In this document: positions 32,188-40,236 of the stretch, in pieces | Layout of the letters: each line of letters begins with the position of its first letter | Position numbering within the stretch: the first letter of the stretch is position 1 | Notes under the pieces: model-generated | Databases searched by the model: none | What the model was told of the DNA's origin: nothing | What the model saw: the letters and a program-made list of their open reading frames with translations, nothing else | Assembly (NCBI GenBank): GCA_019414545.1 | Contig: DXLV01000003.1 | Coordinates: 1 to 41,785, forward strand | Reading direction: 5' to 3' | From: Collinsella sp. | GTDB lineage: Bacteria; Actinomycetota; Coriobacteriia; Coriobacteriales; Coriobacteriaceae | DNA: 41,785 nt | Position numbers and translations under genes: made by a program

Positions 32188-33030
32188 CTACGCGATGGTT
32201 GCGCTGTAGGAGGCGACGTCCTCGTAGGAATCGGTCAGGTAGGCGTCGATGCCGATGGTCGTGTTGACCAGGTCGTCAAGGCTATCGAGCGTGCCGTTCG
32301 AGAACGTGAATTCCTCAGTGGCGTTGGTGCCGGGCATCAGGTGAGCCGAGAACCAGGGTTCCTTCATGGTGCCGTTGACGTTGGTCTTGCCGGAAGGAGC
32401 GTAGAAGGTCAGGTCCTTGTCGCTCTTGTTGGTGATGTTGACGACAAAGCCGATGTCGCCCCACTCGTCCTTGAACTTCTCGGTGATGGTGATGGTGCAC
32501 AGGTCGTCATCGGCAACGGTGGCGGCGGGGGAGATTTCAATCTTCTGGACGTCGTCGTCTTCGACGGCCTCGTCGATCTCTTCTTCCTTCTCGGCCGCCT
32601 CGCGATCCTTCTTCACCGTGCCGGACAGGTCCTTGTCGGACTTGGTAAAGACAAGATTGCCGTCATCCTCTTCGAGGATGAGCTTGCCGTCCTTGAGCTT
32701 CATGTCATGCGACTCGTCTTCGGCGGTGATGGTTACGGTGGTGGCGTCCTTTGCCTCCCATTTAAGGTCGACGACTTCAAGGAACAGGTCGAGGGCACCT
32801 GTACCATCCTCATCGAGAATCAGGACACAGTGCACACCCCAATCCTCGAGCATCTTCATGTACTCATCGGTCAGCTCTTCGCCCTCCATGGTTCCACCCG
32901 AGAGTTCCCAGCTGCCGACGAAGTTGGCCTTGGGGTCTTTGCCGCCGCCGCTGCAGCCCGTCAGGGCAAAGGCGAGCGCAAGGACGCATGTCAGAAATGC
33001 GAGTACGGACTTTTTGAACGTTGTCTTCAT
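32188..33030 (-). CDS. predicted lipoprotein
   Basis: 280 aa. Lipoprotein signal peptide MKTTFKKSVLAFLTCVLALA, with lipobox LTGC (23-26) and Cys26 as the lipidated residue. The mature part is acidic, with a lipocalin-like N-terminal region (FVGSWELSGGTMEGEELTDE), a Lys/Glu-rich linker (about 145-170) and a DUF5067-like C-terminal half (about 180-280, ITEKFKDEWGDIGFVVNITN). It is anchored to the outer face of the membrane; function unknown. The start follows GGAGGA; an upstream extension shadows the SPFH gene. Probably the last gene of the minus-strand envelope operon. Confidence 0.85.
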   Translation of the reverse strand: MKTTFKKSVLAFLTCVLALAFALTGCSGGGKDPKANFVGSWELSGGTMEGEELTDEYMKMLEDWGVHCVLILDEDGTGALDLFLEVVDLKWEAKDATTVTITAEDESHDMKLKDGKLILEEDDGNLVFTKSDKDLSGTVKKDREAAEKEEEIDEAVEDDDVQKIEISPAATVADDDLCTITITEKFKDEWGDIGFVVNITNKSDKDLTFYAPSGKTNVNGTMKEPWFSAHLMPGTNATEEFTFSNGTLDSLDDLVNTTIGIDAYLTDSYEDVASYSATIA

Positions 33031-33110
33031 GGTGTCCTCCTTTATCGAACGAAACCCATAGAAGCAAATGCGGGGGTGGCGGATCCCCCGCCAATTACCA
33101 GATAGAGGGG

Positions 33111-34352
33111 CTAGGGCCTGGGCGTTCCGCAGTTGCTGCAGAACTTGCCGCCGTTTTCGCTGCCGCAGTTGGGGCAGAACCACTTGGCCGGTGCCGGGGC
33201 GGGTGCGGGACTGCCACACTCGGAGCAGAACTTGCCGGTGTTGGTGGTGCCGCAGCTGCAGGTCCATGTGCCGGCCGCGGGAGCAGCGGCAGGAGCCGGT
33301 GCGGGAGCGGGTGCCGCCGCCGGCTGCGGGGCGGCCTGCTGCTGTGCCTGGCCGGCGGCGAACAGCTGGCTGGCGTTCATGCCGCCCATGCCACCTGCCA
33401 TGCCCATGCCCATAAAGCCTGCCATCGCGCCGTTGGGATTGGCGGCTGCCGCGCGCATTGCGTCGCTCTGGGCGCTGGCAATGTTGGCTGCCGCCATAGT
33501 GGGATCGCGCATGACGGCGGCTTTCTGCAGGTCCTTGATCATCTGCTCGTCCTCTTGCGAGGCAGCGATGGAGTTGACGCCAAAGCTCACAATGTCGACG
33601 CCGCGCAGGTCACGCCAATCGGCAGAGAGGACCTCGTTGAGCGCGCGGGCGAGCTCGGTGGTGTGGCCGGGGATGGCGCTGTAGCGGATGCCCATTTCCG
33701 AGATCTTGGCAAAGGCGGGCTGCAGGGCGGTGAGCAGCTCGGACTTAAGCTGGCTGTCGATCTTGTCGCGCGTGTAGCTATCGGTCACGTTGCCGCACAC
33801 GTTGGTGTAGAACAGCAGCGGGTTGGTGATGCGGTACGAGTACTCGCCGTTGCAGCGCACGGAGATGTCAACGTCCAGGCCGATGTTGTTGTCGACCACG
33901 CGGAAGGGCACGGGCGAGGCGGTGCCGTACTTGTTGCCAATGATCTCTTTCGTGTTGATGAAGTAGACGCGCTGGTCCTTGCCCGCGTCGCCGCCAAAGG
34001 TAAAGCGGCTGCCGATATTGGCGAAGGTCTCCTTGATGGAATCGCCCAGGTTGCCGCTAAAGACGCTCGGCTCGCTGCCGGTATCGAAGACGAACTCACC
34101 AGACTCCAGCGCGACTTCGATGATCTTGCCGTTTTGCACCACGAGCATGCCCTGGCCGTCGTTGACGGCGATGACGGAGCCGTTGGAGATGACGTTGTCC
34201 TCGCCGCGCGTGTTGGAGCTGCGGCCACCGGTGCGCTTGCTGCCCTTGCAGGCCAAGACGTCAGCAGGCATCGATTCGCAATAGATAAATTCCTTCCACT
34301 GGTCGGCCATGACGCCGCCGGCAGCACCCAATCCAGCTTTCAAGAGTCCCAT
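33111..34352 (-). CDS. SPFH-domain protein with C-terminal zinc ribbons (YdjI-like)
   Basis: 413 aa. An SPFH/band-7-like domain (about 20-290, MADQWKEFIYCESMPADVLA, later DIVSFGVNSIAASQEDE) is followed by a Gly/Met/Ala-rich region (about 300-360). Two zinc ribbons end the protein, with C365/C367/C376/C379 and C393/C396/C405/C408. It resembles B. subtilis YdjI and the virion-core-like SPFH family. YdjI works with the zinc-finger membrane protein YdjG and with PspA in envelope-stress response. The start follows AAAGGAAG. Its neighbour upstream is a YdjG-like gene, which supports the assignment. Acts at the inner membrane face. Confidence 0.87.
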   Translation of the reverse strand: MGLLKAGLGAAGGVMADQWKEFIYCESMPADVLACKGSKRTGGRSSNTRGEDNVISNGSVIAVNDGQGMLVVQNGKIIEVALESGEFVFDTGSEPSVFSGNLGDSIKETFANIGSRFTFGGDAGKDQRVYFINTKEIIGNKYGTASPVPFRVVDNNIGLDVDISVRCNGEYSYRITNPLLFYTNVCGNVTDSYTRDKIDSQLKSELLTALQPAFAKISEMGIRYSAIPGHTTELARALNEVLSADWRDLRGVDIVSFGVNSIAASQEDEQMIKDLQKAAVMRDPTMAAANIASAQSDAMRAAAANPNGAMAGFMGMGMAGGMGGMNASQLFAAGQAQQQAAPQPAAAPAPAPAPAAAPAAGTWTCSCGTTNTGKFCSECGSPAPAPAPAKWFCPNCGSENGGKFCSNCGTPRP

Positions 34353-34400
34353 GGTGATCTTCCTTTCTCGTCAAAGGCCGGGTGGTATTGGTTGGATTGC

Positions 34401-35724
34401 TTAGTCGTCCTTGTCGTCTTTCATGACAACGGTGGTCTCGGTGTGGCTGAAGGTGTCGTGCTTCTCGGTCAGGTCGAGCTCGCCGCAGTACTCGTCGGCG
34501 TGGGTGGCCTCGTTGGCCGTCTTGAGCTGGCCTACCAGTAGCACGTCTCCGATAATCACGATGATCAGCGGCGCGATGATGTTGATGAGGATGCCCTCGA
34601 TATCAAAGGCGAGGTAATCCGGATCGAAGGCGTTCTCGCCCATAAAGAGAATCTGGGAGAGGACAAATCCGATCACAAAGAACAGCACCGAGGCAATAGC
34701 GAGCGTGGGCTTGGAGCAGGGGAGCTCGCCGACCAAGCGGCCGGTCTGGCCGTTCATGGCAAACAGGTAGCTCTTGCCGTTCCACGAGGTGGAGAGCATC
34801 CAGACGGGGAACAGGGCGTAGTCGCTGTCTTCCCAGGTGTAGTCGAGCTGCTTGCTTTCGACCGTGGCATCGTCATATTCGTCGACGACGGTCTCGCGCA
34901 GGGTCGAGATCGTGCTCTCCTCCATACGGCGCTCGGCGCGCGCCTTGCAGGTCTCGCAGTCCTCGTCGTAACGGTTGGCGATGTAGCCGGGCATATATGC
35001 GACCGAGAACGGACGCAGTGCGTCGTAGTCAAACGGCTCGATGGCGTCCATGTGGCCGTCGGGCATCTTGGACGATCCGTCGACGGGCACGCGCTTAAAC
35101 GAGATATTGCCCTTGCGATAGGCATCGTAGTGGTCGGTGGTCGTGACGGTGCGGTCGGATTCCTCGGTCACGGTCTCGTTGGTCGCGTCAAAGTACACTT
35201 CGCCGTCAACGCGGGCGCCGTAGAGCCAAAACGGCACGTAGACACCTTGGACCTCGTCGATGTGGTTGCCGGTGACAAAGCTCTTGGGCAGCAAGATTTT
35301 TGCCCTTGTAGTGTTCCTTGAGTGCGGCCGTGACGTCGTCGCGCCCGAGCTTAAATGGAATCACCAGGTCGGGCGAGAAGTCGCCAGAGAGCTGGCCGGG
35401 CGCCACGGCGGAGTTGCCGCAGTACGGGCAGGTGGTGACGGCGACGGTGCCGTCGGACACGAGCTCGGCGCCGCACGACGAGCAGATGTAGCCGGCGTTT
35501 TGGGCGAGCTCCTGCACGGCATCGTCGACAGCAGGTTTGGGAGCTGCGGCTGCGGCATCGGCTTTGGCATCTGCCTTGTCCTGGCGCTCGCGATAGAGGG
35601 CCTCGACTTCTTCGACTTCAAAGCGTGAGTCACAGTAGTCGCAGACGAGCTTTTGCTCGGCACTGGCAAAGTGAAGGGGGCCGCCACACGCGGGGCACTG
35701 ATAGTTGACGCTCTCGAAGGCCAT
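34401..35724 (-). pseudogene. zinc-ribbon membrane protein (YdjG-like), interrupted by a frameshift
   Basis: Two overlapping readings make one protein of about 440 aa. The 5' part (35724-35206) has zinc ribbons C10/C13/C28/C31 and C81/C84/C99/C102 (CPYCGNS), then runs out of frame after ALKEHYKGK. The 3' part (ending 34401) continues from LLPKSFVTGNHIDEVQGVYV and has two membrane segments near its end and an acidic tail. The break lies at an A5 run on the coding strand (35297-35301); one A fewer restores the frame. It may be a real mutation, a phase-variable tract or a sequencing error. Start after GGAAAGGA. It sits between the DUF4428 and SPFH genes, as in YdjG/YdjI-type operons. Confidence 0.85.
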
Positions 35725-35748
35725 GATCGGTCCTTTCCGTGCCGGAGG

Positions 35749-36486
35749 CTATGCGCCGATGGCGCCGCCGCAGTATTCGCAGCGCCCACTGGCATCGGGA
35801 ATGGTGGTGGCTCCGCAGAAGGGGCAGGTCACCGCGGTCTTGGGGGCCTTGGCGGCCACGACGCTGTCGCGCGTCTCCTGGCGCAGCTGCACCAGCGCGT
35901 CGCGGACCTCGGTTGCCTGGCGCTTGGCCTCGCGGTATTCGATGGAGCCGCGCTGATCGATGGTGGAGTCGTTTACGCGCAGGTTGATCTCGGTAAAGTA
36001 CGGCGTGTTGACGTGAATGGTCAGATTAAAGTCGTAATCCAGGTCGTAGCGCGGCGGGTTGTAGCTCTCGCGCTCGCCGTCCTTGGTCTCGCGATAGATT
36101 TCGGTGCGATGCTCGTCGATATCCATATCGCAGCCGAGTACCTGCGAGAACTCGATGATGTCGGGATTGGCGTCGCGCCAGCGGCTCTGCGAGGTGATGA
36201 TCAGCAGGCCCGCGTCCTCATCGAGCATGATGTTGGTGCGCCCGGCAGAAAGCGTGCGCGTGGGGTTGAACGACGCCAGGCGCTCGGCGTTGGCCTCGCG
36301 GTAGGCGAGTTGCTCACGGATATCGTCCGCGGTGCTGGAGCGATAGCCGTGAAAGTAGGGGGAGAGCTTGCCGGCGCACTCTTTGCACAGGTAGCCTTCA
36401 TTGATTTTTGTCTTACCTAGAAGTCCCAGCTCGGTACCGCAAATCGCGCACTCTTTCTTCTCGAACATCTTGTCAAAGAAGCCCAT
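35749..36486 (-). CDS. DUF4428 domain protein with zinc fingers
   Basis: 245 aa. The N-terminal DUF4428 zinc-binding motif has C13/C16 and C34/C37 in CAICGTELGLLGK and GYLCKECAG. A central domain (about 60-190) is soluble and beta-rich. A second zinc ribbon at the C-terminus has C221/C224 and C236/C239. No membrane segment. It starts after GGGAGG, first gene of the operon with the YdjG-like, SPFH and lipoprotein genes (24 nt before the next gene). DUF4428 proteins are of unknown function, often found beside SPFH or zinc-ribbon genes. Possibly an adaptor of a membrane-associated complex. Confidence 0.87.
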   Translation of the reverse strand: MGFFDKMFEKKECAICGTELGLLGKTKINEGYLCKECAGKLSPYFHGYRSSTADDIREQLAYREANAERLASFNPTRTLSAGRTNIMLDEDAGLLIITSQSRWRDANPDIIEFSQVLGCDMDIDEHRTEIYRETKDGERESYNPPRYDLDYDFNLTIHVNTPYFTEINLRVNDSTIDQRGSIEYREAKRQATEVRDALVQLRQETRDSVVAAKAPKTAVTCPFCGATTIPDASGRCEYCGGAIGA

Positions 36487-36607
36487 GGCTGCCTCCCATC
36501 AACTGGTAGCGTGTGTCACTTTTGATGATGGGGGAGTGCGCAGCCTTTCACGATACCCAGACGGCTCAACGAGTCTCCACAACTGGGACACATGGCCCAT
36601 TTTTCCT

Positions 36608-36667
36608 ACTCATTGGGGACGTACTTAAATGAGTGAAACTACTCATTTAAGTACGTCCCCAATGAGT
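36608..36667. repeat. 27-bp perfect inverted pair of GGGGAC units
   Basis: A 27-nt unit (36608-36634, beginning ACTCATTGGGGACG) is followed after 6 nt by its exact reverse complement (36641-36667). Each unit is itself imperfectly palindromic. It matches the unit at 27827-27853. Head-to-head pairs are typical of REP/BIME elements. Confidence 0.9.
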
Positions 36668-36780
36668 GCTCGCAGAACGAGAGTGGATAATCTCCCGTTT
36701 TTGGCCTGCTTGTGGGCTCAAAGTGGGAGATTTCCACTCTCGTCATTTGGGTGTCCAAAAATCCCCGCTCGTTTGGCGCC
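36668..36780. repeat. composite GGGGAC repeat element, copy 2
   Basis: Strongly similar to 27854-27965. GAGAGTGGATAATCTCCC (36679-36696) pairs with a right arm at 36725-36741 that lacks 1-2 bp compared with copy 1. CATTTGGGTGTCCAAAAA follows. It lies between the DUF4428 start and the DUF1593 stop. The stretch 36487-36817 holds these repeats and no gene. GGGACACATGGCCC at 36585 resembles GGGACATGTGGCCC at 28031. Confidence 0.85.
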
Positions 36781-36817
36781 TGGGGACACTCTTTGTCGAA
36801 TGTGGGCGTCGCCCTTG

Positions 36818-38329
36818 CTATGCCACAGTCACGGCGACCTGGGCGTAGCGGCTGCAGGGGCGCTCGGCGCGCGTCTGCACGGTGAGGGTGAGCACAAAGC
36901 GGTCGCCGGGTCGTGCGTCGGCGGGCACGATGAAAGTGGCATCCTCCGTGCATTCTTGCCACAGCGACAGATCCTGGACGCCTGCATAGCTCGACGGGTC
37001 TACGGCGACATCCCAATGCGCATCGAAGCCCCTGCCGTCGGGGTCGACGATGGTCGCCGCAAGGTCGATGCGCTCGCCGGCTGCGGCGCTGCGGTCGGCC
37101 GTGACCTCGACAACATGCGCCGGATGCGAGCAGATGGCCGGATCATGGGCGCACCATTGCGCGCGGGCGGCAAAGTCTTCCTGATAGGCACGCAGGTAGG
37201 GATTGAGATTGTCGTCTGAGGGCGTGCCGAGGGCGGCAAAACCGGTGGGCGCGTTCGCATCGGGGCGTCCATCAAGAAACATGCGGCCGAGCAGCGTATC
37301 GAAGTCGCGGTCGTCGATACCGCGCAGGCCAAACGGAAGCAGCGGAATATAGGTCATGCTGTCGCCTTCGGCCATAAAGTCGCCGCGCTCAAACTGTACC
37401 GCGGGCATGCCTTCCAGGCCCCAATCCAGGCGGGCATGCTTGCCAAACTGAAAGCGCTCGGGCTCGTTTTCGTAGACCTTACCATCGCCATAGAGCATAT
37501 AGCGTGCCATGAGGTGGCCGTTGCCCTGCGTGAGGTTCTGCTTGGGCCAAGGAGCCTGAAACAACGGCAGCGTATCGGGCTGAGCCATCTTGGCGTCGAC
37601 ATAGCCGCCATACATATAGGGCACGCGCCAAAAGATGAGCTCGGGAAAGAGCTCACGCCCATGGTCGAGCCACGAGTTGTCCTGTCCCACGCCATCGGCA
37701 ACGCCCATCACGCGCACCTTCTGATAGACCCGCTGCTGTACGGCGGGCCACTCGGGTGTGGCGCGATAACGCTCGGCAATACTCATGAGGGCGCGAACGA
37801 TCGTATTCATACCACCCCAGCTGAGCAGCCACAGCGTGCGCGGGTCATCGTCCATGATGGCATCGGCGATGACGTGAGACCCTTCAGTCTCCTCGCGCAC
37901 ATCACCCTCAAAGGCAACATTTCCCACAAAGGTGCGCTCGATTATCTGGGCGGGCGTGGGAAACGGCGGCTCACCGGCAGCGGCCGCATTTGCCTGCAAC
38001 TGCGGCCAAGCCTGGGCATATTCATTGCTCCAGAGGCTCTCAATCCAATGCTCGGGAAACGGACGATACTCACGAAGCTCCCCTGCCAGTGGATCGGGTT
38101 CATGAGGCACAACAGCCCACTCATAAGAGCGCCGCCCTTTGGTCCGCCAATGCGAATTCACCTCGCCGAGCGTATGAACCCCATCCCCAAGAAAGTGATA
38201 CTGCGAAGCCGTATACACCACAGCCTGAACATCAAGCAAGTTGAGATACAGAGCCAAATGAACAAGCGAGTTCATATCATCGACTTCCATATCAGTGGTA
38301 ACAATCACTCGAGTCAACTTCTGGGACAT
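36818..38329 (-). CDS. DUF1593 / nucleoside-hydrolase-like protein
   Basis: 503 aa. The N-terminal domain (about 1-320) resembles nucleoside hydrolases, with an Asp-rich metal motif TTDMEVDDMNS (11-21) and LWLLSWGGMNTIVRAL. It matches the DUF1593 family. The C-terminal part (about 400-503) is an Ig-like or carbohydrate-associated beta domain. Members sit in plant-polysaccharide loci, but their activity is not established. No signal peptide, unlike many relatives, so cytoplasmic action is expected. Start after GGAG; 79 nt downstream of the esterase gene on the same strand, so probably one operon with it. Confidence 0.8.
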   Translation of the reverse strand: MSQKLTRVIVTTDMEVDDMNSLVHLALYLNLLDVQAVVYTASQYHFLGDGVHTLGEVNSHWRTKGRRSYEWAVVPHEPDPLAGELREYRPFPEHWIESLWSNEYAQAWPQLQANAAAAGEPPFPTPAQIIERTFVGNVAFEGDVREETEGSHVIADAIMDDDPRTLWLLSWGGMNTIVRALMSIAERYRATPEWPAVQQRVYQKVRVMGVADGVGQDNSWLDHGRELFPELIFWRVPYMYGGYVDAKMAQPDTLPLFQAPWPKQNLTQGNGHLMARYMLYGDGKVYENEPERFQFGKHARLDWGLEGMPAVQFERGDFMAEGDSMTYIPLLPFGLRGIDDRDFDTLLGRMFLDGRPDANAPTGFAALGTPSDDNLNPYLRAYQEDFAARAQWCAHDPAICSHPAHVVEVTADRSAAAGERIDLAATIVDPDGRGFDAHWDVAVDPSSYAGVQDLSLWQECTEDATFIVPADARPGDRFVLTLTVQTRAERPCSRYAQVAVTVA

Positions 38330-38408
38330 AGGAACAGCTCCAATCAAAATCAATTCAGCCAGTTACGCGCAAGGCAAGACTAAACCCCGGTCCCCGCGAT
38401 GGGAGGGC

Positions 38409-39746
38409 TTAGCGGTCGACCCTGGCCGACCACTCCCAGCAGCCCACCGGCTCGCCGTCGATGGGTACGTTGCCCCCGTCGAAGTCTTGATAACACAGGT
38501 CGTTGAATTGGTGGATCCACACGCCGTGGTTGAACGTCTTCTTGGCCGAGCCGTCGGCCTCGCGATACACGCCGGTCAGGTCCTCGACATGGCTAAAGTA
38601 GGTGAGGTGCACGTTGGCGCCGGCATCGCGCAGGCGCGCCGTGAGCGGCAGCACGGTCTGTTGCGGTGACACAAGCTCGTCGCCCTTGGAGTGCGTAAAC
38701 CACAGCGGCGTCTTGGCGAGCGCGGCTACGTCCTCGTCCGTGGCGTTGTACCACGGGGCGCAGCAGGGAAGGCCCGCGGCGAAGAAATCGGGGTAGTCGG
38801 CGCACAGGCGCAGGGTCATAAAGCCGCCGTTGGAAAGACCGGCGACCACGATGCGGTCGGTGTCGATGCGGTCGGCATGCTCGGCGACAAACTCGTCGAT
38901 AAGCGCCTTGAGCACGGAGGAGTAGATGCTCTGGTTGGAGCGACCGAGTTGCTCGACGCCGTTGTCCATCCAAAACGTGGGCGACTGCGGCACGAGCACC
39001 CAGGCAAAGCCGCCAAAGTAGCGCTGGATCTGCGCCTGGCTAATGGCCGTCACGCGGTTGCCGATATAGGCGCGCGTAGCGCCTTCGCCTTGCGTGGCGC
39101 CCTTGCCCTCGCCGGCGCCGTGCAGATACACCACGAGCGGTGCCCTTTGGGGCACGACCGTCGCCTCGGGCGCAAAGGGGTTGAAGCATGCCGAGTCTTC
39201 GGCCTTAAAGGTGGGCTCAAAGAAGCCGTATTCGAGCGCGATGCCGTCGACGGCGGTCTTTTGCGTGGCGTTGCTCCAGCCTTTGAGCGCGGGGCAGATA
39301 TCGCCACGGCAGGTGTCGAAGACCAGGCCGCAGGTGGGATCGTCGCCGTCGTTGCCGGGAAGAGCTGTGAGCTGCGTGATGCGCAGCTGGTCATCGAGCA
39401 TGCGCGAGCCCATGACGCCGCCTTCGATGGTCTTGGTCAGGCGCTGCTCGGCGACCTCGAGCGCCACATGGGTGCCCACGGAGAGCTTACGTCCGTTCTC
39501 GTCGCACGGATATGCGGCGAGAATGTCGATGTAACCCACGGAGGGCGCGGCATGGTCGGCGCCGCGCTCCTTGCGCATCAGAACCTCGCCCGAGCGCTCG
39601 TGACGCTCTACATATATATGGAAGGTGTTCGCGTCGATGTCGTTGGCGCGCACGGTGCAGGGCAGGTCGAGTACGACCTTGCTGATCCAGGGGCCAAAGT
39701 CGCCCAAGGTGGTGACGGTTGCGTAGGTACACAATTTGAGCTCCAT
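38409..39746 (-). CDS. alpha/beta-hydrolase esterase with N-terminal Ig-like domain
   Basis: 445 aa. The N-terminal Ig-like domain (about 1-130) matches the type found before bacterial CE1/PHB-depolymerase-like esterases. The hydrolase domain (about 195-440) has the oxyanion block LHGAGEG (208-214), the nucleophile S305 in GLSNGG, an acid in SKGDELVSPQQT and His in KTFNHGVWIH. It probably cleaves ester decorations (acetyl, feruloyl) from plant glycosides. No signal peptide, so its substrate would have to be imported. It is the first gene of a two-gene operon with the DUF1593 gene. Two perfect palindromes, candidate LacI operators, lie 49 and 133 bp upstream. Confidence 0.85.
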   Translation of the reverse strand: MELKLCTYATVTTLGDFGPWISKVVLDLPCTVRANDIDANTFHIYVERHERSGEVLMRKERGADHAAPSVGYIDILAAYPCDENGRKLSVGTHVALEVAEQRLTKTIEGGVMGSRMLDDQLRITQLTALPGNDGDDPTCGLVFDTCRGDICPALKGWSNATQKTAVDGIALEYGFFEPTFKAEDSACFNPFAPEATVVPQRAPLVVYLHGAGEGKGATQGEGATRAYIGNRVTAISQAQIQRYFGGFAWVLVPQSPTFWMDNGVEQLGRSNQSIYSSVLKALIDEFVAEHADRIDTDRIVVAGLSNGGFMTLRLCADYPDFFAAGLPCCAPWYNATDEDVAALAKTPLWFTHSKGDELVSPQQTVLPLTARLRDAGANVHLTYFSHVEDLTGVYREADGSAKKTFNHGVWIHQFNDLCYQDFDGGNVPIDGEPVGCWEWSARVDR

Positions 39747-39794
39747 GAGCTGCCTCCCTTACGCCGCGAATGCCTGGCATCTGCGGCAATACAA

Positions 39795-39810
39795 ACTAAA
39801 CATGTTTAGT
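39795..39810. promoter_or_regulatory. perfect 16-bp palindromic operator upstream of the esterase gene
   Basis: ACTAAACATGTTTAGT is its own reverse complement, 49 bp from the esterase start. The same half-sites occur near lacI and the isomerase operon. Confidence 0.65.
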
Positions 39811-39878
39811 GTAATCTAGAATTGAAAAATAACCAGATGAACTCGGTAAACGGCAAAATTGAACACGCCATGAACTAC

Positions 39879-39892
39879 TAAACATATGTTTA
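39879..39892. promoter_or_regulatory. perfect 14-bp palindromic operator
   Basis: TAAACATATGTTTA, second site in the divergent region between the esterase and third PTS genes. Between this and 40066 no gene was seen; the stretch is AT-richer than average. Confidence 0.6.
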
Positions 39893-40065
39893 TTAGCTTC
39901 TAGCAGGGCTTCTGTTGATGAGTTAACAGGTCATAGAGGTGTTAATCAAAATAAAAGCCCACGTAAAGAGCCATATATCAATAGACAGTCAAAGAGACCA
40001 TCTTCCGCCATTCAAATACGTTCACCCCCGATTTCCTACCGTTCGCCGGACTCTGCACGGTAAAA

Positions 40066-40131
40066 TTGCCACAAATGAGGCGCTCCGTGTAAACTAAAGC
40101 CCGTAAACGTTCAGTAAACACTTTGTTTACG
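40066..40131 (+). promoter_or_regulatory. promoter and operators of the third PTS gene
   Basis: TTGCCA (40066-40071) and TAAACT (40090-40095) are spaced 18 nt. Immediately downstream lie GTAAACGTT, TTCAGTAAACA, and an inverted pair GTAAAC-ACTTT-GTTTAC (about 40114-40130). The TTCAGTAAACA half-site mirrors TGTTTACTGAA at 10096-10106, pointing to the same repressor. Confidence 0.55.
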
Positions 40132-40236
40132 ACAGCGTATCCAAGGGTCCGACAACCGTAAGGGGTTATAGTCGCCGGGCCAAAGGCGTGCCTACGCCCA
40201 AGGGGGCTGGCACACGAAGATATGGGGAGGGGTCCC

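Noticed and set aside
35290..35305. Programmed frameshift in the YdjG-like gene
   Set aside because: The run is only A5 with no X-XXY-YYZ heptamer in the needed frame and no stimulatory structure noticed; mutation or error is simpler.
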